A stretch of DNA of 64,000 nucleotides from Micromonospora foliorum (lineage in GTDB: Bacteria > Actinomycetota > Actinomycetes > Mycobacteriales > Micromonosporaceae). A program made the position numbers and the translations under genes. The DNA is taken from contig NZ_JAKKFF010000075.1 of NCBI RefSeq assembly GCF_022229015.1, positions 1 through 64,000 on the forward strand. Direction: 5' to 3'. This document shows positions 32,521 to 41,026 of the stretch, in pieces. A model generated the notes under the pieces. That model did not search any database, had not been told where the DNA came from, and worked only from the letters and a program-made list of their open reading frames with translations. Positions within the stretch are counted from its first letter, which is position 1, and each line of letters begins with the position of its first letter.

Positions 32521-35073
32521 TTATCCGCCGCAGGCGTTGGCGGGGTGCGGCGCGGAGTGGACGGTGGTCACGTCCCGGCCGGCGACCGTGCCGGTGACCC
32601 GGACCGTCGCCGAGCCGGCCGCCACCGACGCGGCGCGGGTGTTGAACGACTGGTAGACGTTCGCTCCCGGCGCGACGGCCGCGAACGACCGGTTCCCGTA
32701 CGGGGTCTCCACCGTGATGTCGACCGGCTCGGCCGAGTCGTTGCGCGCCTGCACCGCCACGTACGCCCTGCCACTCAGGCAGCGCACCTGAGCGGTGGTC
32801 GTCACGGGCAGCGCCGCCAGCACGCCGAGTCGGGCCAGTTGGTAGCTGAGCGCCCGCTCCGGTGCGTCGATCTGGTTCTGGGTGCCGAACTGGCCGGCCC
32901 GTGCCGACGTCGCCGCCGCCAGCGCGGACTGTGTCGCGGCCCAGGCGTCGGCCGGGTAGTGGCGCGCGTCGAGCGTCTGCGCGTGGGCGATGGCCGCGTC
33001 GAGGGCGGTGGTGTCCAGTGGCCGGGCCTGCGCGGTCAGCACGTCGCTGAGCAGGTAGTCGTCGAAGTCGACGTGGCCGCCGGTCTGCTGGGTCGCGTAG
33101 TTGAACAGGCCCACCCGGTGACCCATGAAGTGCGCGAGGCTGCCGTCGAGCGCCTGCGGGCCCACGCGGTTGCCGAGCCGGGTCCACTGGACCCCGTCCA
33201 GGCTGTAGTAGAACGCCGTCCACAGTTGGCCGACCGGCGAGGAGAAGTCCAGGTCCGCCTTCACGTGCACCTCGGTCGCGTCGCCCAGCGACACCGTCGT
33301 GCCGGAGACGAAGTTCTCCAGGGTCGACTGGTCGAGGTCGACAGCGAACGGCTGCGACCGGTTCACGACGCCGAGGGTGTTGACGTCACCGACCCGCTTG
33401 ACCGCCACGTACGAGAATCCGCGGTTGTAGGCGGCCAGGCCCGCGACGTCGCCGTTCCTCATCCCGGTGATGTCCATCCGGGTCTGCGCCGACTGCCGCG
33501 GCCCGAACGTGCGCTGCGAGAGCGTGTTGCGTGCCTCCTCGAACCACGCCAGCTCAGCCCGGTTGGACAGCTTCGTGTAGACGTACTGGCCGGTGACCAC
33601 CTTGCCGGCCGTCAACCGCAGCCAGCCGTCGCGGTCGGTGAGCGACCAGTACCGGTTGTCCGGGGCGTGGTTCCACTCCCACGCCAGGTCCAGCCGCGAG
33701 CCGTTGGGGGCGATCTCCACCGGGTCGAGCGGCGCGGGGACCGTCCACTGCTCGTCCTGGTACGCCTTGTGCGGCGCGTCGTTGGCGAAGTCGTCCGAGG
33801 CGACGATGCTCTTCTGCCGCTCGAACAGCTCCTCGGCCGGGCTGAGCTTGATCGGCTTGTCGAACAGGCCGTTGACCGGCACGACGCCGTTGGTGCCGAA
33901 GGTCGGCCACCCGTCCTGCCAGGTGGCGGGGATGAGCGCCGGGATCCGGCCGATCGGGAACGTGTCCCGGAAGAACATGCCGTGCCAGTCGGTCCCGCCG
34001 CCCGCGCGGCTGATCGGCACCAGGCTGCCCTGCGCGAAGCCGTTGGAGTTGAGCACTCCGCGCGCCTCGTAGGTGTTGACCCCGCCGACCGAGGTGTAGC
34101 GCCCGAGCAGGTCCTTCGACCGGAACATCACCACCTGACGCCCCTGCCCGGACGGCCAGGTGATGATGACGGCGTAGTACCAGCCGTCGATGTGGTAGAC
34201 CTGCGCGCCCTCGAACAGGCCGCCGATGAACGGCTGCCCGGCGTAGTTGCTCGCCGTGAAGATGTTCGGGTAGTCCTGCGCGATGGCCGTCAGGTCGGCG
34301 TTGAGGCGTACGGCGCTGGTGCCCCCGGAGCCGTAGAAGATGTACGGGGTGCCGTCGACGTCGAAGAAGAGCGACGGGTCGTGCAGGCCACGGCCGAGGG
34401 CGGTGCGCTGCCACGCGCCGTTCTCGATGTCGTCGGTGCGGTACAGGTACGCACCGCTGAGGTTGTTGGTGTTGAAGACGGCGTAGAACGTGCCGTCGTG
34501 GTAACGCAGCGACGACGCCCACTGGCCCTGGCCGTACGAGTTCTGGCCGTTGCGCAGGGAGAAGGAGTCGCCGATGCTCGCCCGGTCGAAGACGTAGTTG
34601 ACGATCTCCCAGTTGACGAGGTCGTACGACTTCATGATCGGCGCGCCCGGGCTCAGGTGCATGGTCGTGCTGATCATGTAGTAGAGGTCGCGGCCCTCGT
34701 CGTTCTCGGCGGCTGGCACCCGCTCGACGCTGATGTCCGGCACGTCGGCGTTGAGCAGCGGCACCGAGTAGGTGCCGGCGCCGGTGTCGGTCGAGGTGTA
34801 CGACGATCGGGGCGACCAGCCGTCGGCGCCGTGCGCGGCGGCCGGCGTGGCTACCAGGCCCGCGCCGACCAAAACGGCCGCCGATGCGAACGCGCACAGT
34901 GAACGAAGGCGATCCGGGCGCACTGTGGACGCCAGTCGGGTCAAGGTGTTGGTGGCGTGGTGAGCGGCGGCGTTCAGGCTGTTCACAGCGGAGGTGCGGG
35001 CGATGTTCAGGACACGCGAGCGGACCGACACGACCAAGGCGAGCTCCAAACGCGAGAGCGGCGTGAAGGCCAT
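32521..35073 (-). CDS. Secreted GH43-like beta-xylosidase/arabinosidase with FIVAR-like and shared C-terminal modules
   Basis: The protein is up to 850 residues: a signal-like hydrophobic segment (near residue 60 if the ATG at 35073 is used), a GH43 propeller (ADVPDISVERVPAAE onward), a C-terminal beta-sandwich typical of GH43_12-type enzymes, a helical FIVAR-like linker (DAAIAHAQTLDARHY) and the ~88-residue TCGG/ACGG-type module shared with the neighbouring GH43. The start is uncertain. An operator and TTGACA overlap the ATG at 35073, so a GTG at 34986 or 34923, nearer the signal sequence, may be real. It acts on xylan or arabinan side chains outside the cell. Confidence 0.8.
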   Translation of the reverse strand: MAFTPLSRLELALVVSVRSRVLNIARTSAVNSLNAAAHHATNTLTRLASTVRPDRLRSLCAFASAAVLVGAGLVATPAAAHGADGWSPRSSYTSTDTGAGTYSVPLLNADVPDISVERVPAAENDEGRDLYYMISTTMHLSPGAPIMKSYDLVNWEIVNYVFDRASIGDSFSLRNGQNSYGQGQWASSLRYHDGTFYAVFNTNNLSGAYLYRTDDIENGAWQRTALGRGLHDPSLFFDVDGTPYIFYGSGGTSAVRLNADLTAIAQDYPNIFTASNYAGQPFIGGLFEGAQVYHIDGWYYAVIITWPSGQGRQVVMFRSKDLLGRYTSVGGVNTYEARGVLNSNGFAQGSLVPISRAGGGTDWHGMFFRDTFPIGRIPALIPATWQDGWPTFGTNGVVPVNGLFDKPIKLSPAEELFERQKSIVASDDFANDAPHKAYQDEQWTVPAPLDPVEIAPNGSRLDLAWEWNHAPDNRYWSLTDRDGWLRLTAGKVVTGQYVYTKLSNRAELAWFEEARNTLSQRTFGPRQSAQTRMDITGMRNGDVAGLAAYNRGFSYVAVKRVGDVNTLGVVNRSQPFAVDLDQSTLENFVSGTTVSLGDATEVHVKADLDFSSPVGQLWTAFYYSLDGVQWTRLGNRVGPQALDGSLAHFMGHRVGLFNYATQQTGGHVDFDDYLLSDVLTAQARPLDTTALDAAIAHAQTLDARHYPADAWAATQSALAAATSARAGQFGTQNQIDAPERALSYQLARLGVLAALPVTTTAQVRCLSGRAYVAVQARNDSAEPVDITVETPYGNRSFAAVAPGANVYQSFNTRAASVAAGSATVRVTGTVAGRDVTTVHSAPHPANACGG

Positions 35074-35075
35074 CG

Positions 35076-35100
35076 TGTTATCGCTAACAAAGCCTGTCAA
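35076..35100 (-). promoter_or_regulatory. LacI-type operator and -35 box of the GH43 gene
   Basis: TGTTATCGCTAACA (35076-35089) fits TGTTAnCGnTAACA, a classic LacI-family pattern. TTGACA on the minus strand lies at 35095-35100. The half-sites differ from the GCTAAA/TTTAGC set, so a different LacI-type regulator is implied. Confidence 0.6.
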
Positions 35101-35185
35101 GACTATCGATGAAACGTGCCCGAAGTATCCCCGTAACACCGCTCGCCCACCACAATGGACGGTGGCACCCCGGGCGGAACGCCGT

Positions 35186-35242
35186 TGATCATGAAGTTAT
35201 TGCGCCGACACGCCGTCATCGAGGGCAATAACTTCATGATCA
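35186..35242. terminator. Long AT-richer hairpin after the ABC/hydrolase operon
   Basis: A perfect 18-bp stem (35186-35203 with 35225-35242) with a 21-nt loop, containing GATCATGAAGTTATTGC arms unlike the surrounding GC-rich DNA. It lies between the serine hydrolase stop (35268) and the GH43 gene promoter. It is probably a terminator for the operon at 35268-39552, or a dispersed palindromic element. Confidence 0.7.
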
Positions 35243-35267
35243 CCGGAGGCGCACCGGACCGGAATCC

Positions 35268-36422
35268 TCAGCCTTGGAGGCAGGCGCGGAGGGCGGCGGT
35301 GAGGCGGTTGGCGCGCTCGTCGCCCATTCCGCGCATCTGGTTGACCACGTAGCCGAATCCCACCTGGTGCTCGGCGTCGGCGAAGGCCAGGTTCCCGCCC
35401 GCGCCGTCGTGGCCGAAGCTGCGCTCACCCAGCAGGGGCCGGGCCGGTGGTGAGTGCAGCAGGAAGCCCGTACCCCAGCGCTGCCCGGTGTCCGGCGGGC
35501 CGTGCCGCTGCTGACCACGCGACCGGACGACGACCGCGTCGTCCACCGACGCGGCCGTGAGCAGAGGTCCACCCGCGAGGTCGGAGACGCAGGCGGCGTA
35601 GAGGCGCGCGAGGCCGTCGGCGGTGCTCACCGCGCCCGCGCCGGGAACACCGGCGGCCCGGATGGCTTCGTCGTTGAAGCTGACCAGGCCGTCGGCGTCG
35701 GCGGGGAAGGCGAAGGCGCCCCCCATGGTGATGCCCCGTTCGGCGACCGGGTCCTCGAACGGGTCGGGGTCCGGTGGCGGTGCCAGGTCCCAGGCGACGG
35801 TGTGGCTCTCGGCGGCCGGAAGCCCGAGCCAGGTGCGCAGGCCGAGCGGGCCCGCGACGGTGTCGGCGAAGAACGCGCCGGGCAGTTGGCCGGTGATGCG
35901 GTGGATCACCTCTCCGACCAGCCAGCCGTAGGTCATCGAGTGGTAGCCGTGCGCCGTGCCCGGCTCCCACAACGGTGCCTGCGCCTCGATCGCCTCGATG
36001 ACCGGATCCCACGCCAGGACCTCGTCGAGGGTCAGGGGTCGGTCCACCGCGGGCAGACCGGCCTGGTGCGTGAGCAGCCAGCGCACCGGGATGTACGCCT
36101 TGCCGCGCTGCCCGAACTCCGGCCAGTAACGGGTCACGGGGGCGTCGAGGTCGAGCCGGCCCTGTTGGGCCAGCAGGTAGGCGCAGACCGCCAGGATTCC
36201 CTTGGTGCAGGAGAAGACGACGGCCGGCGTGTGCGCGTCCCAGGGTCGCCCGGTCCGGGGGTCGGCGACCCCGCCGTACAGGTCGACGACCTTGCGACCC
36301 CGCACGTAGACGGTGACCGCGGCGCCGACCTCTCCCCCGGTGGTGAAGTTGTCGCGGAAGACGTCGGCGACGCGCCCGTAGCGATTGTCGACGTCGCCGT
36401 GGATCTGCGGCTGCGTGGCCAC
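35268..36422 (-). CDS. Serine hydrolase, beta-lactamase/EstB family
   Basis: The 384-residue protein has the class-C beta-lactamase-type SxxK motif SCTK (about residues 71-74) and YHS as the YxN equivalent. It lacks a signal peptide, so it is cytoplasmic and probably an esterase or peptidase rather than an antibiotic-resistance enzyme. It starts 3 nt after the permease gene, so it belongs to the importer operon and may deacylate the imported compound (inference). Confidence 0.85.
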   Translation of the reverse strand: MATQPQIHGDVDNRYGRVADVFRDNFTTGGEVGAAVTVYVRGRKVVDLYGGVADPRTGRPWDAHTPAVVFSCTKGILAVCAYLLAQQGRLDLDAPVTRYWPEFGQRGKAYIPVRWLLTHQAGLPAVDRPLTLDEVLAWDPVIEAIEAQAPLWEPGTAHGYHSMTYGWLVGEVIHRITGQLPGAFFADTVAGPLGLRTWLGLPAAESHTVAWDLAPPPDPDPFEDPVAERGITMGGAFAFPADADGLVSFNDEAIRAAGVPGAGAVSTADGLARLYAACVSDLAGGPLLTAASVDDAVVVRSRGQQRHGPPDTGQRWGTGFLLHSPPARPLLGERSFGHDGAGGNLAFADAEHQVGFGYVVNQMRGMGDERANRLTAALRACLQG

Positions 36423-36425
36423 TGG

Positions 36426-37250
36426 CTACCCCTTCACTGACCCTTGGATCAGGGCCTTGATGAACTGTCGCTGGAAGATCAGGAACACGATGAGGGTCGG
36501 GGTGAGGATCAGCAACGACCCGGCACACAGCAGCACCAGGTCGGTGCCCCACTGGCCCTGGAACGCGCCGAGCGCGCCGGCCATGGTGCGTTTGGTGGCG
36601 TCGTCGACCAGGACGATGGCGAGCAGGAACTGGTTCCACGTCCAGAGGAACATCAGGATCGTCAGCGAGGCGATCGCCGGCCGGGCGAGCGGCACCTGGA
36701 CCCGCCAGAACAACTGCCACGTGCTGCTGCCGTCCACCCGGGCCGCCTCGGACAACTCGACCGGCACGTTGGTGAAGTGCGCCCGCATCCAGAACACCGC
36801 GAACGGCATGTACAGCCCGATCAGCGGCAGGATGATGGCCCAGCGCGTGTTGAGCAGGCCGAGATCCTGCATCTGGTAGTAGAGCGGCGTGACCACGGCC
36901 TCGAACGGCAGGGTCAGCCCCAGCAGGAAGAGGCCGAAGACGAGTCGGCCGCCGGGCACCCGCAACTGACCGAGCCCGAAGCCGGCCATGGTCGCGATGA
37001 GCACCGACACCGGTACGACGCCGGCCACGATGAGCAGGCTGGAGCGGAGCAGGGCACCCATGTTCGCGGCGGTGAAGGCGTCGGCGAAGTTCCCCCACTG
37101 CGGGTCGGACGGCCACTCGAGCCCGCTGGGCACGGTGCCACGGGGCTGCAACGCCGCCGAGAGCATGCTCACGAACGGCAGCAGGGTGACGACGATCAGG
37201 GCGATCAGGAAGACCCGCCCGGTCAACTGTTCGCGTCGGCTCAGGTTCAT
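36426..37250 (-). CDS. Sugar ABC transporter permease (MalG type)
   Basis: The 274-residue membrane protein has six helices and the EAA loop ELSEAARVDGSSTWQLFWRVQVPLARPA, which contacts the ATPase. The start ATG at 37250 overlaps the upstream permease stop (ATGA). No ATP-binding gene is present in the operon, so a shared MsiK-type ATPase encoded elsewhere is expected. Confidence 0.92.
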   Translation of the reverse strand: MNLSRREQLTGRVFLIALIVVTLLPFVSMLSAALQPRGTVPSGLEWPSDPQWGNFADAFTAANMGALLRSSLLIVAGVVPVSVLIATMAGFGLGQLRVPGGRLVFGLFLLGLTLPFEAVVTPLYYQMQDLGLLNTRWAIILPLIGLYMPFAVFWMRAHFTNVPVELSEAARVDGSSTWQLFWRVQVPLARPAIASLTILMFLWTWNQFLLAIVLVDDATKRTMAGALGAFQGQWGTDLVLLCAGSLLILTPTLIVFLIFQRQFIKALIQGSVKG

Positions 37251-38200
37251 GGCTTCTCCCCTCGGCTCAGGCGCTGGATCGGCAGCACACACGCCAGCAC
37301 CAGCAGCATGAGCACGACGGCGAGCGCCGAGGCGAGCCCCACCTGCCGCTGCGAGAAGGCCAGCCGGTAGATCTCCAGGCCCGGCACGGTGGTTTGCAGG
37401 CCGGGGCCGCCACTGGTCGAGATGTAGACGATGTCGAAGCTCGCCAGCGCCGCGATGATCGTGACGGTGAGGCAGACGCCGATCTCCTGGCGCAGGCTGG
37501 GCAGGGTCACGGCGAGGAACTCACGGACCGGACCGGCACCGTCCAGGCGGGCGGCCTCGTACAGCGCTGGGTCGATCTTGCTCATGCCGGTGACCAACAG
37601 GATCGTGCAGAGGCCCAGCAGGACCCAGGCCCCGATGACGCCCACGGCAGGCAGCGCCGTGTCGAAGTCGCCGAGCCAGGCGCGGGCGACGCCACCCAGC
37701 CCGACCGCCCGCAGCGCCTGGTTGACAAGTCCGTTCGACGAGAGCAGCCAGCTCCACGCGATGCCCGCCGCCACCAGGGGGATGACCTGCGGCAGGAACA
37801 GGATGGTCCGGACGACGGTGCCGAACGCGCCGGTGGTGATCCGGCGAACCATGCTCGCCACCAACAGTCCGAGCGCGACGGGGATGAAGCTGAAGAAGAC
37901 GATCAGGACGATCGCGTTGCCGATGATTTTCAGCAGGTCGCTGTCGGTGAAGACGGTGAGGTAGTTGTCCAGGCCCACCCAGCGGGCCACCCCGATCCCG
38001 TTCCAGTCGTAGAGCGAGTACTGGAGCGTCAGGACGAGCGGGCGCAGGACGAACACCGCGTACATCACCAGGGCGGGCAGGACGTACAACCAGCCGGTCC
38101 CGGCCGCGCGGGCCCACCGGGATCGGTGGGCCCGCGTGGGGGTGGGACGGGCGCGACGGTCGTCGCGCCCGGTTGGTGCGCTGCCGAGGGCAGACGTCAT
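37247..38200 (-). CDS. Sugar ABC transporter permease (MalF type)
   Basis: The 317-residue membrane protein has a basic N-terminal tail and six helices with the EAA loop LYEAARLDGAGPVREFLAVTLPSL. It overlaps both neighbours by 4 nt (ATGA junctions). It forms the channel with the MalG-type partner. Confidence 0.92.
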   Translation of the reverse strand: MTSALGSAPTGRDDRRARPTPTRAHRSRWARAAGTGWLYVLPALVMYAVFVLRPLVLTLQYSLYDWNGIGVARWVGLDNYLTVFTDSDLLKIIGNAIVLIVFFSFIPVALGLLVASMVRRITTGAFGTVVRTILFLPQVIPLVAAGIAWSWLLSSNGLVNQALRAVGLGGVARAWLGDFDTALPAVGVIGAWVLLGLCTILLVTGMSKIDPALYEAARLDGAGPVREFLAVTLPSLRQEIGVCLTVTIIAALASFDIVYISTSGGPGLQTTVPGLEIYRLAFSQRQVGLASALAVVLMLLVLACVLPIQRLSRGEKP

Positions 38201-39552
38201 CGGGACAGTTCCTTCTGGTACTCGGCCTGGACCGCCTTCACGTACCCCTCGGGTGTCTGCTGGCCGGCGATCAGCTTCTGCATCTCCGGGGTGATCGCGG
38301 CGGCGAAGATGCCGCCGGTCGCGTTCGCGGTGAAGTCCACCGCGCCGTTCTCCGCGCCGAGCTGCTGTGACGCCTTCAGGGTCTCGGCCAGCACGGTGTT
38401 CGGGGCGGCGCTGGGCACCGGCAGGTCACTCGGGCCGCCGGGGCTGGAGCCGCCGACCGTCACCGAGATCTCGCGGGCCTTGGCGTTGGTGTGCACCCAG
38501 TTCAGGAAGTACGCGGCGGCGTCCGGGTTCTTGGCTTTGGCGGAGACGCCGAAGGTGTTGGGGGCGGACATCGCCACGTGCTTGCCACCGGGAGACTCGG
38601 TGGGGAAGAGGAAGAAGCCCACGTTGCCGGGCATCGACTTGTCGAGGTTGGCCGACTCCCAGTCACCGTTGAACATGAACAGGCCGTTGCCCTTCTGGAA
38701 CTCCCCCACCATGCCCGCGTAGTCCAGGGCGTTGGCGTCCTTCGTGAAGTAGCCGGCCTGCGCCCACTTCTGGATGGTCTGGGTGGCCTTCAGGGCGGCC
38801 GGGGTGTCGAACGTGGCCCCCGGCTTCTGGAAGATCCAGTCAGCGACCTGGGTCGGGTCGCCGAACTGGTTCTGCAGGGCCTGGTGCGGGAAGTTGATGC
38901 CCGCGGTGTTCTTGTTGAACTGCATGATCGGCTGGACGCCGCCGGTCTTCGCCTTGGCCAGCAGCTCCTCGAACTCGGCGACCGTGGCCGGCGGCTGGGT
39001 CATGCCGATCTGAGTGGCCAGCTTCTTGTTGTAGAAGACGCCGGTGACGCTGTAGCCGAGCCCCATCCCGTACAGCGAACCGGTGCCCCGCGTGTTGTCG
39101 CCGACGCGCAGCTGCATGAGCTGCGAGGCGGGGAACTTGTCCCAGCCGTACGCGGTGAAGTACGGGTCGAGGTTCTTGAGCAGGTCGTCCTTGACCAGGT
39201 CGACCATGGTCGGGAGCCGGATGATGTCGGGCGAGTTGTCCGAGGCCATCACCCGGGGCGCGTTCTCCACGATGACCGTGAACTGGTCCTCGCGGATGTT
39301 GAACTTGACGTTCGAGTGCTGCTTGGAGAACTCGTCGGCCAGCGCCTTGGCCAGCGGGAAGCCGGTCTCCGCGTACATCTCCAGGGTGATCGGGTCGGTC
39401 CCCAGCTCCGTCTTGACGGCGGCATCCGACTTCTGGGTCGACGACCGGTCCTCCCCCGGGGCGCTACAGGCTGTCGCGGTCATCCCGACCGCCAGCAGCG
39501 ACGCGAGGAGCACCGTTCTCCGTCGCGGAAACTTTGTCAGCAATTCTGCCAT
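38197..39552 (-). CDS. Extracellular sugar-binding lipoprotein of the importer
   Basis: The 451-residue family-1 solute-binding protein has a lipobox (TATAC, Cys about residue 28) and typical features such as GLGYSVTGVFYNKKLA, QFFGNGL-like GLFMFNGDWE and the C-terminal helices. The start ATG at 39552 has an AGGAG site 7 nt upstream; longer in-frame starts add non-signal sequence. It is the first gene of the operon, with a TTGACA promoter and a GCTAAA/TTTAGC operator about 195-240 nt upstream. Confidence 0.92.
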   Translation of the reverse strand: MAELLTKFPRRRTVLLASLLAVGMTATACSAPGEDRSSTQKSDAAVKTELGTDPITLEMYAETGFPLAKALADEFSKQHSNVKFNIREDQFTVIVENAPRVMASDNSPDIIRLPTMVDLVKDDLLKNLDPYFTAYGWDKFPASQLMQLRVGDNTRGTGSLYGMGLGYSVTGVFYNKKLATQIGMTQPPATVAEFEELLAKAKTGGVQPIMQFNKNTAGINFPHQALQNQFGDPTQVADWIFQKPGATFDTPAALKATQTIQKWAQAGYFTKDANALDYAGMVGEFQKGNGLFMFNGDWESANLDKSMPGNVGFFLFPTESPGGKHVAMSAPNTFGVSAKAKNPDAAAYFLNWVHTNAKAREISVTVGGSSPGGPSDLPVPSAAPNTVLAETLKASQQLGAENGAVDFTANATGGIFAAAITPEMQKLIAGQQTPEGYVKAVQAEYQKELSR

Positions 39553-39745
39553 TTCATGACTCCTTGACATCTCCACGCGTCCCGCGACCCACGGCCGCGC
39601 GACGGCTCCACCGGGACCACCGCGACCGGGTGGCGGCCACGACACGTACGCCGTGACCTGCCGCCCGGGCGCAGCACCCGTACCGTCAGCAGAAAAGAAC
39701 CCGGCACGGCCACCGAAGGCACCTCTGGATGCACCAGAAGTGGTC

Positions 39746-39792
39746 GCTAAACTGATTTAGCAGAGCATGCGCGCGGCACGGGAAGCTGTCAA
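39746..39792 (-). promoter_or_regulatory. Promoter/operator of the importer operon
   Basis: GCTAAACTGATTTAGC (39746-39761) is the exact reverse complement of the dyad before the esterase gene; identity extends to 23 bp (39746-39768). TTGACA on the minus strand (39787-39792) lies 19 nt from the TGCTCT element, the same spacing as at 26596-26642. Confidence 0.78.
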
Positions 39793-39925
39793 GGACAACT
39801 TGGCAACGGTGCGGAAACGTCGGGTTCACACCGCGCCGACGTGACCGCCGCTCGATCCGGGACGGCGACGCATCATGATGGGCAGGAGCGGCGCCTGTGG
39901 CGCCGCGCCCTGATTCGGAGGACTG

Positions 39926-40951
39926 ATGGGCCGCAACAGAGCAACACTCGCCGACGTCGCGCAGCGAGCCGGGCTGTCCAAGACCGCCGCGTCGATGGTG
40001 CTCAACGGCAGAGAGGGCACCCGGCTTTCGGCCGAGGCGCACCAGCGGGTGTTCGCCGCCGCCGAGGAACTCGGCTACCGGCCCAACCTCGCCGCGCGCA
40101 GTCTCCGCACCCGCAAGACGGCCACCATCGCGTTCGTCTCCGACATCGTGGCCACCACGCGGTTCGCCGGTGACCTCATCCGCGGCGCCCTCGACGCGGC
40201 CCGTGAACGCGACCACGTCCTGCTCATCACCGAGACGCAGGGCGACGCCACCTTCGAGCAGTACGCCATCGAGGCCGTCCTGGACCGGCAGGTCGACGGC
40301 GTGATCTACGCGGCGATGGCGACCCGACGGCTGACGGTGCCCGCGGCCATCCTCGGCGGCCCGGTGGTGCTTCTCAACGCCACCAGCCCCGACGGCCTGC
40401 CCAGCGTGGTCCCCGACGACGAGGGGGCCGGCCGCTCGGTGGCCACCGCCCTGCTGGAGCTCGGCCACCGCGACGCGATCGCGCTCATCGGTCGCAACCG
40501 GCTCAAGGAGGACGACCCGGAGGTCTCGCTCGCCGCCCGCGCCCGTCTGCAGGGCATCCGGCAGACGCTGGACGAGGCGGAGGTCAGCCTCCTGGCCGAG
40601 TGTTTCTGCACCGAGTGGTTGCCCGAGCACGGGTACGCCGCCATGCGCGGCCTGCTGAGCAAGCCGAAGCGACCCAGCGCGATCATCTGCATGAACGACC
40701 GGCTCGCCTTCGGTGCCTACCAGGCGCTCGGGGAGGCGGGGCTGACCGTCCCGGAGGATATCTCGGTCATCTCCTTCGACGACGACCCGATCGCCGCCTG
40801 GTTGCGTCCCAGCCTGGCCACCACGGCACTGCCGCACGAGCAGATGGGGCGGCGCGCGGTCGAACTGCTCCTGGACGGGGGCGCCACCGAGCCCTCCCTG
40901 GTTCCGATGCCCCTGCGCCGACGCCGGTCCCTCGCGCCTCCGGCCGGCTGA
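39926..40951 (+). CDS. LacI-family transcriptional regulator
   Basis: The 341-residue protein has a LacI helix-turn-helix (ATLADVAQRAGLSKTAASMVL, about 7-30), hinge helix (RPNLAARSLRTRK) and a periplasmic-binding-like ligand domain ending in the FDDDPIAAWLRPSLATTALP motif. It is transcribed away from the importer operon and toward the propeller hydrolase gene. The GCTAAA-N4-TTTAG(C/T) dyads before the importer, the propeller enzyme and the distant esterase are its likely operators. A CGGAGGACTG site precedes the ATG. Confidence 0.92.
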   Translation: MGRNRATLADVAQRAGLSKTAASMVLNGREGTRLSAEAHQRVFAAAEELGYRPNLAARSLRTRKTATIAFVSDIVATTRFAGDLIRGALDAARERDHVLLITETQGDATFEQYAIEAVLDRQVDGVIYAAMATRRLTVPAAILGGPVVLLNATSPDGLPSVVPDDEGAGRSVATALLELGHRDAIALIGRNRLKEDDPEVSLAARARLQGIRQTLDEAEVSLLAECFCTEWLPEHGYAAMRGLLSKPKRPSAIICMNDRLAFGAYQALGEAGLTVPEDISVISFDDDPIAAWLRPSLATTALPHEQMGRRAVELLLDGGATEPSLVPMPLRRRRSLAPPAG

Positions 40952-40995
40952 CCAACGGCCCTCCGGCCCGTACCGTCGGATTGGCCTTGGCCGAC

Positions 40996-41019
40996 GCTAA
41001 AACGGTTTAGTGCTAGGTT
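40996..41019 (+). promoter_or_regulatory. Operator and leaderless -10 box of propeller hydrolase
   Basis: GCTAAAACGGTTTAGT (40996-41011) is the third LacI-type dyad. TAGGTT (41014-41019) is a TAnnnT box ending 7 nt before the ATG at 41027, the leaderless spacing. Repressor bound here would cover the promoter. Confidence 0.65.
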
Positions 41020-41026
41020 TTCGACC

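Noticed and set aside
35268..36422. Beta-lactamase resistance gene
   Set aside because: SxxK is present but there is no signal peptide, and its position in a sugar-import operon points to an EstB-type esterase.
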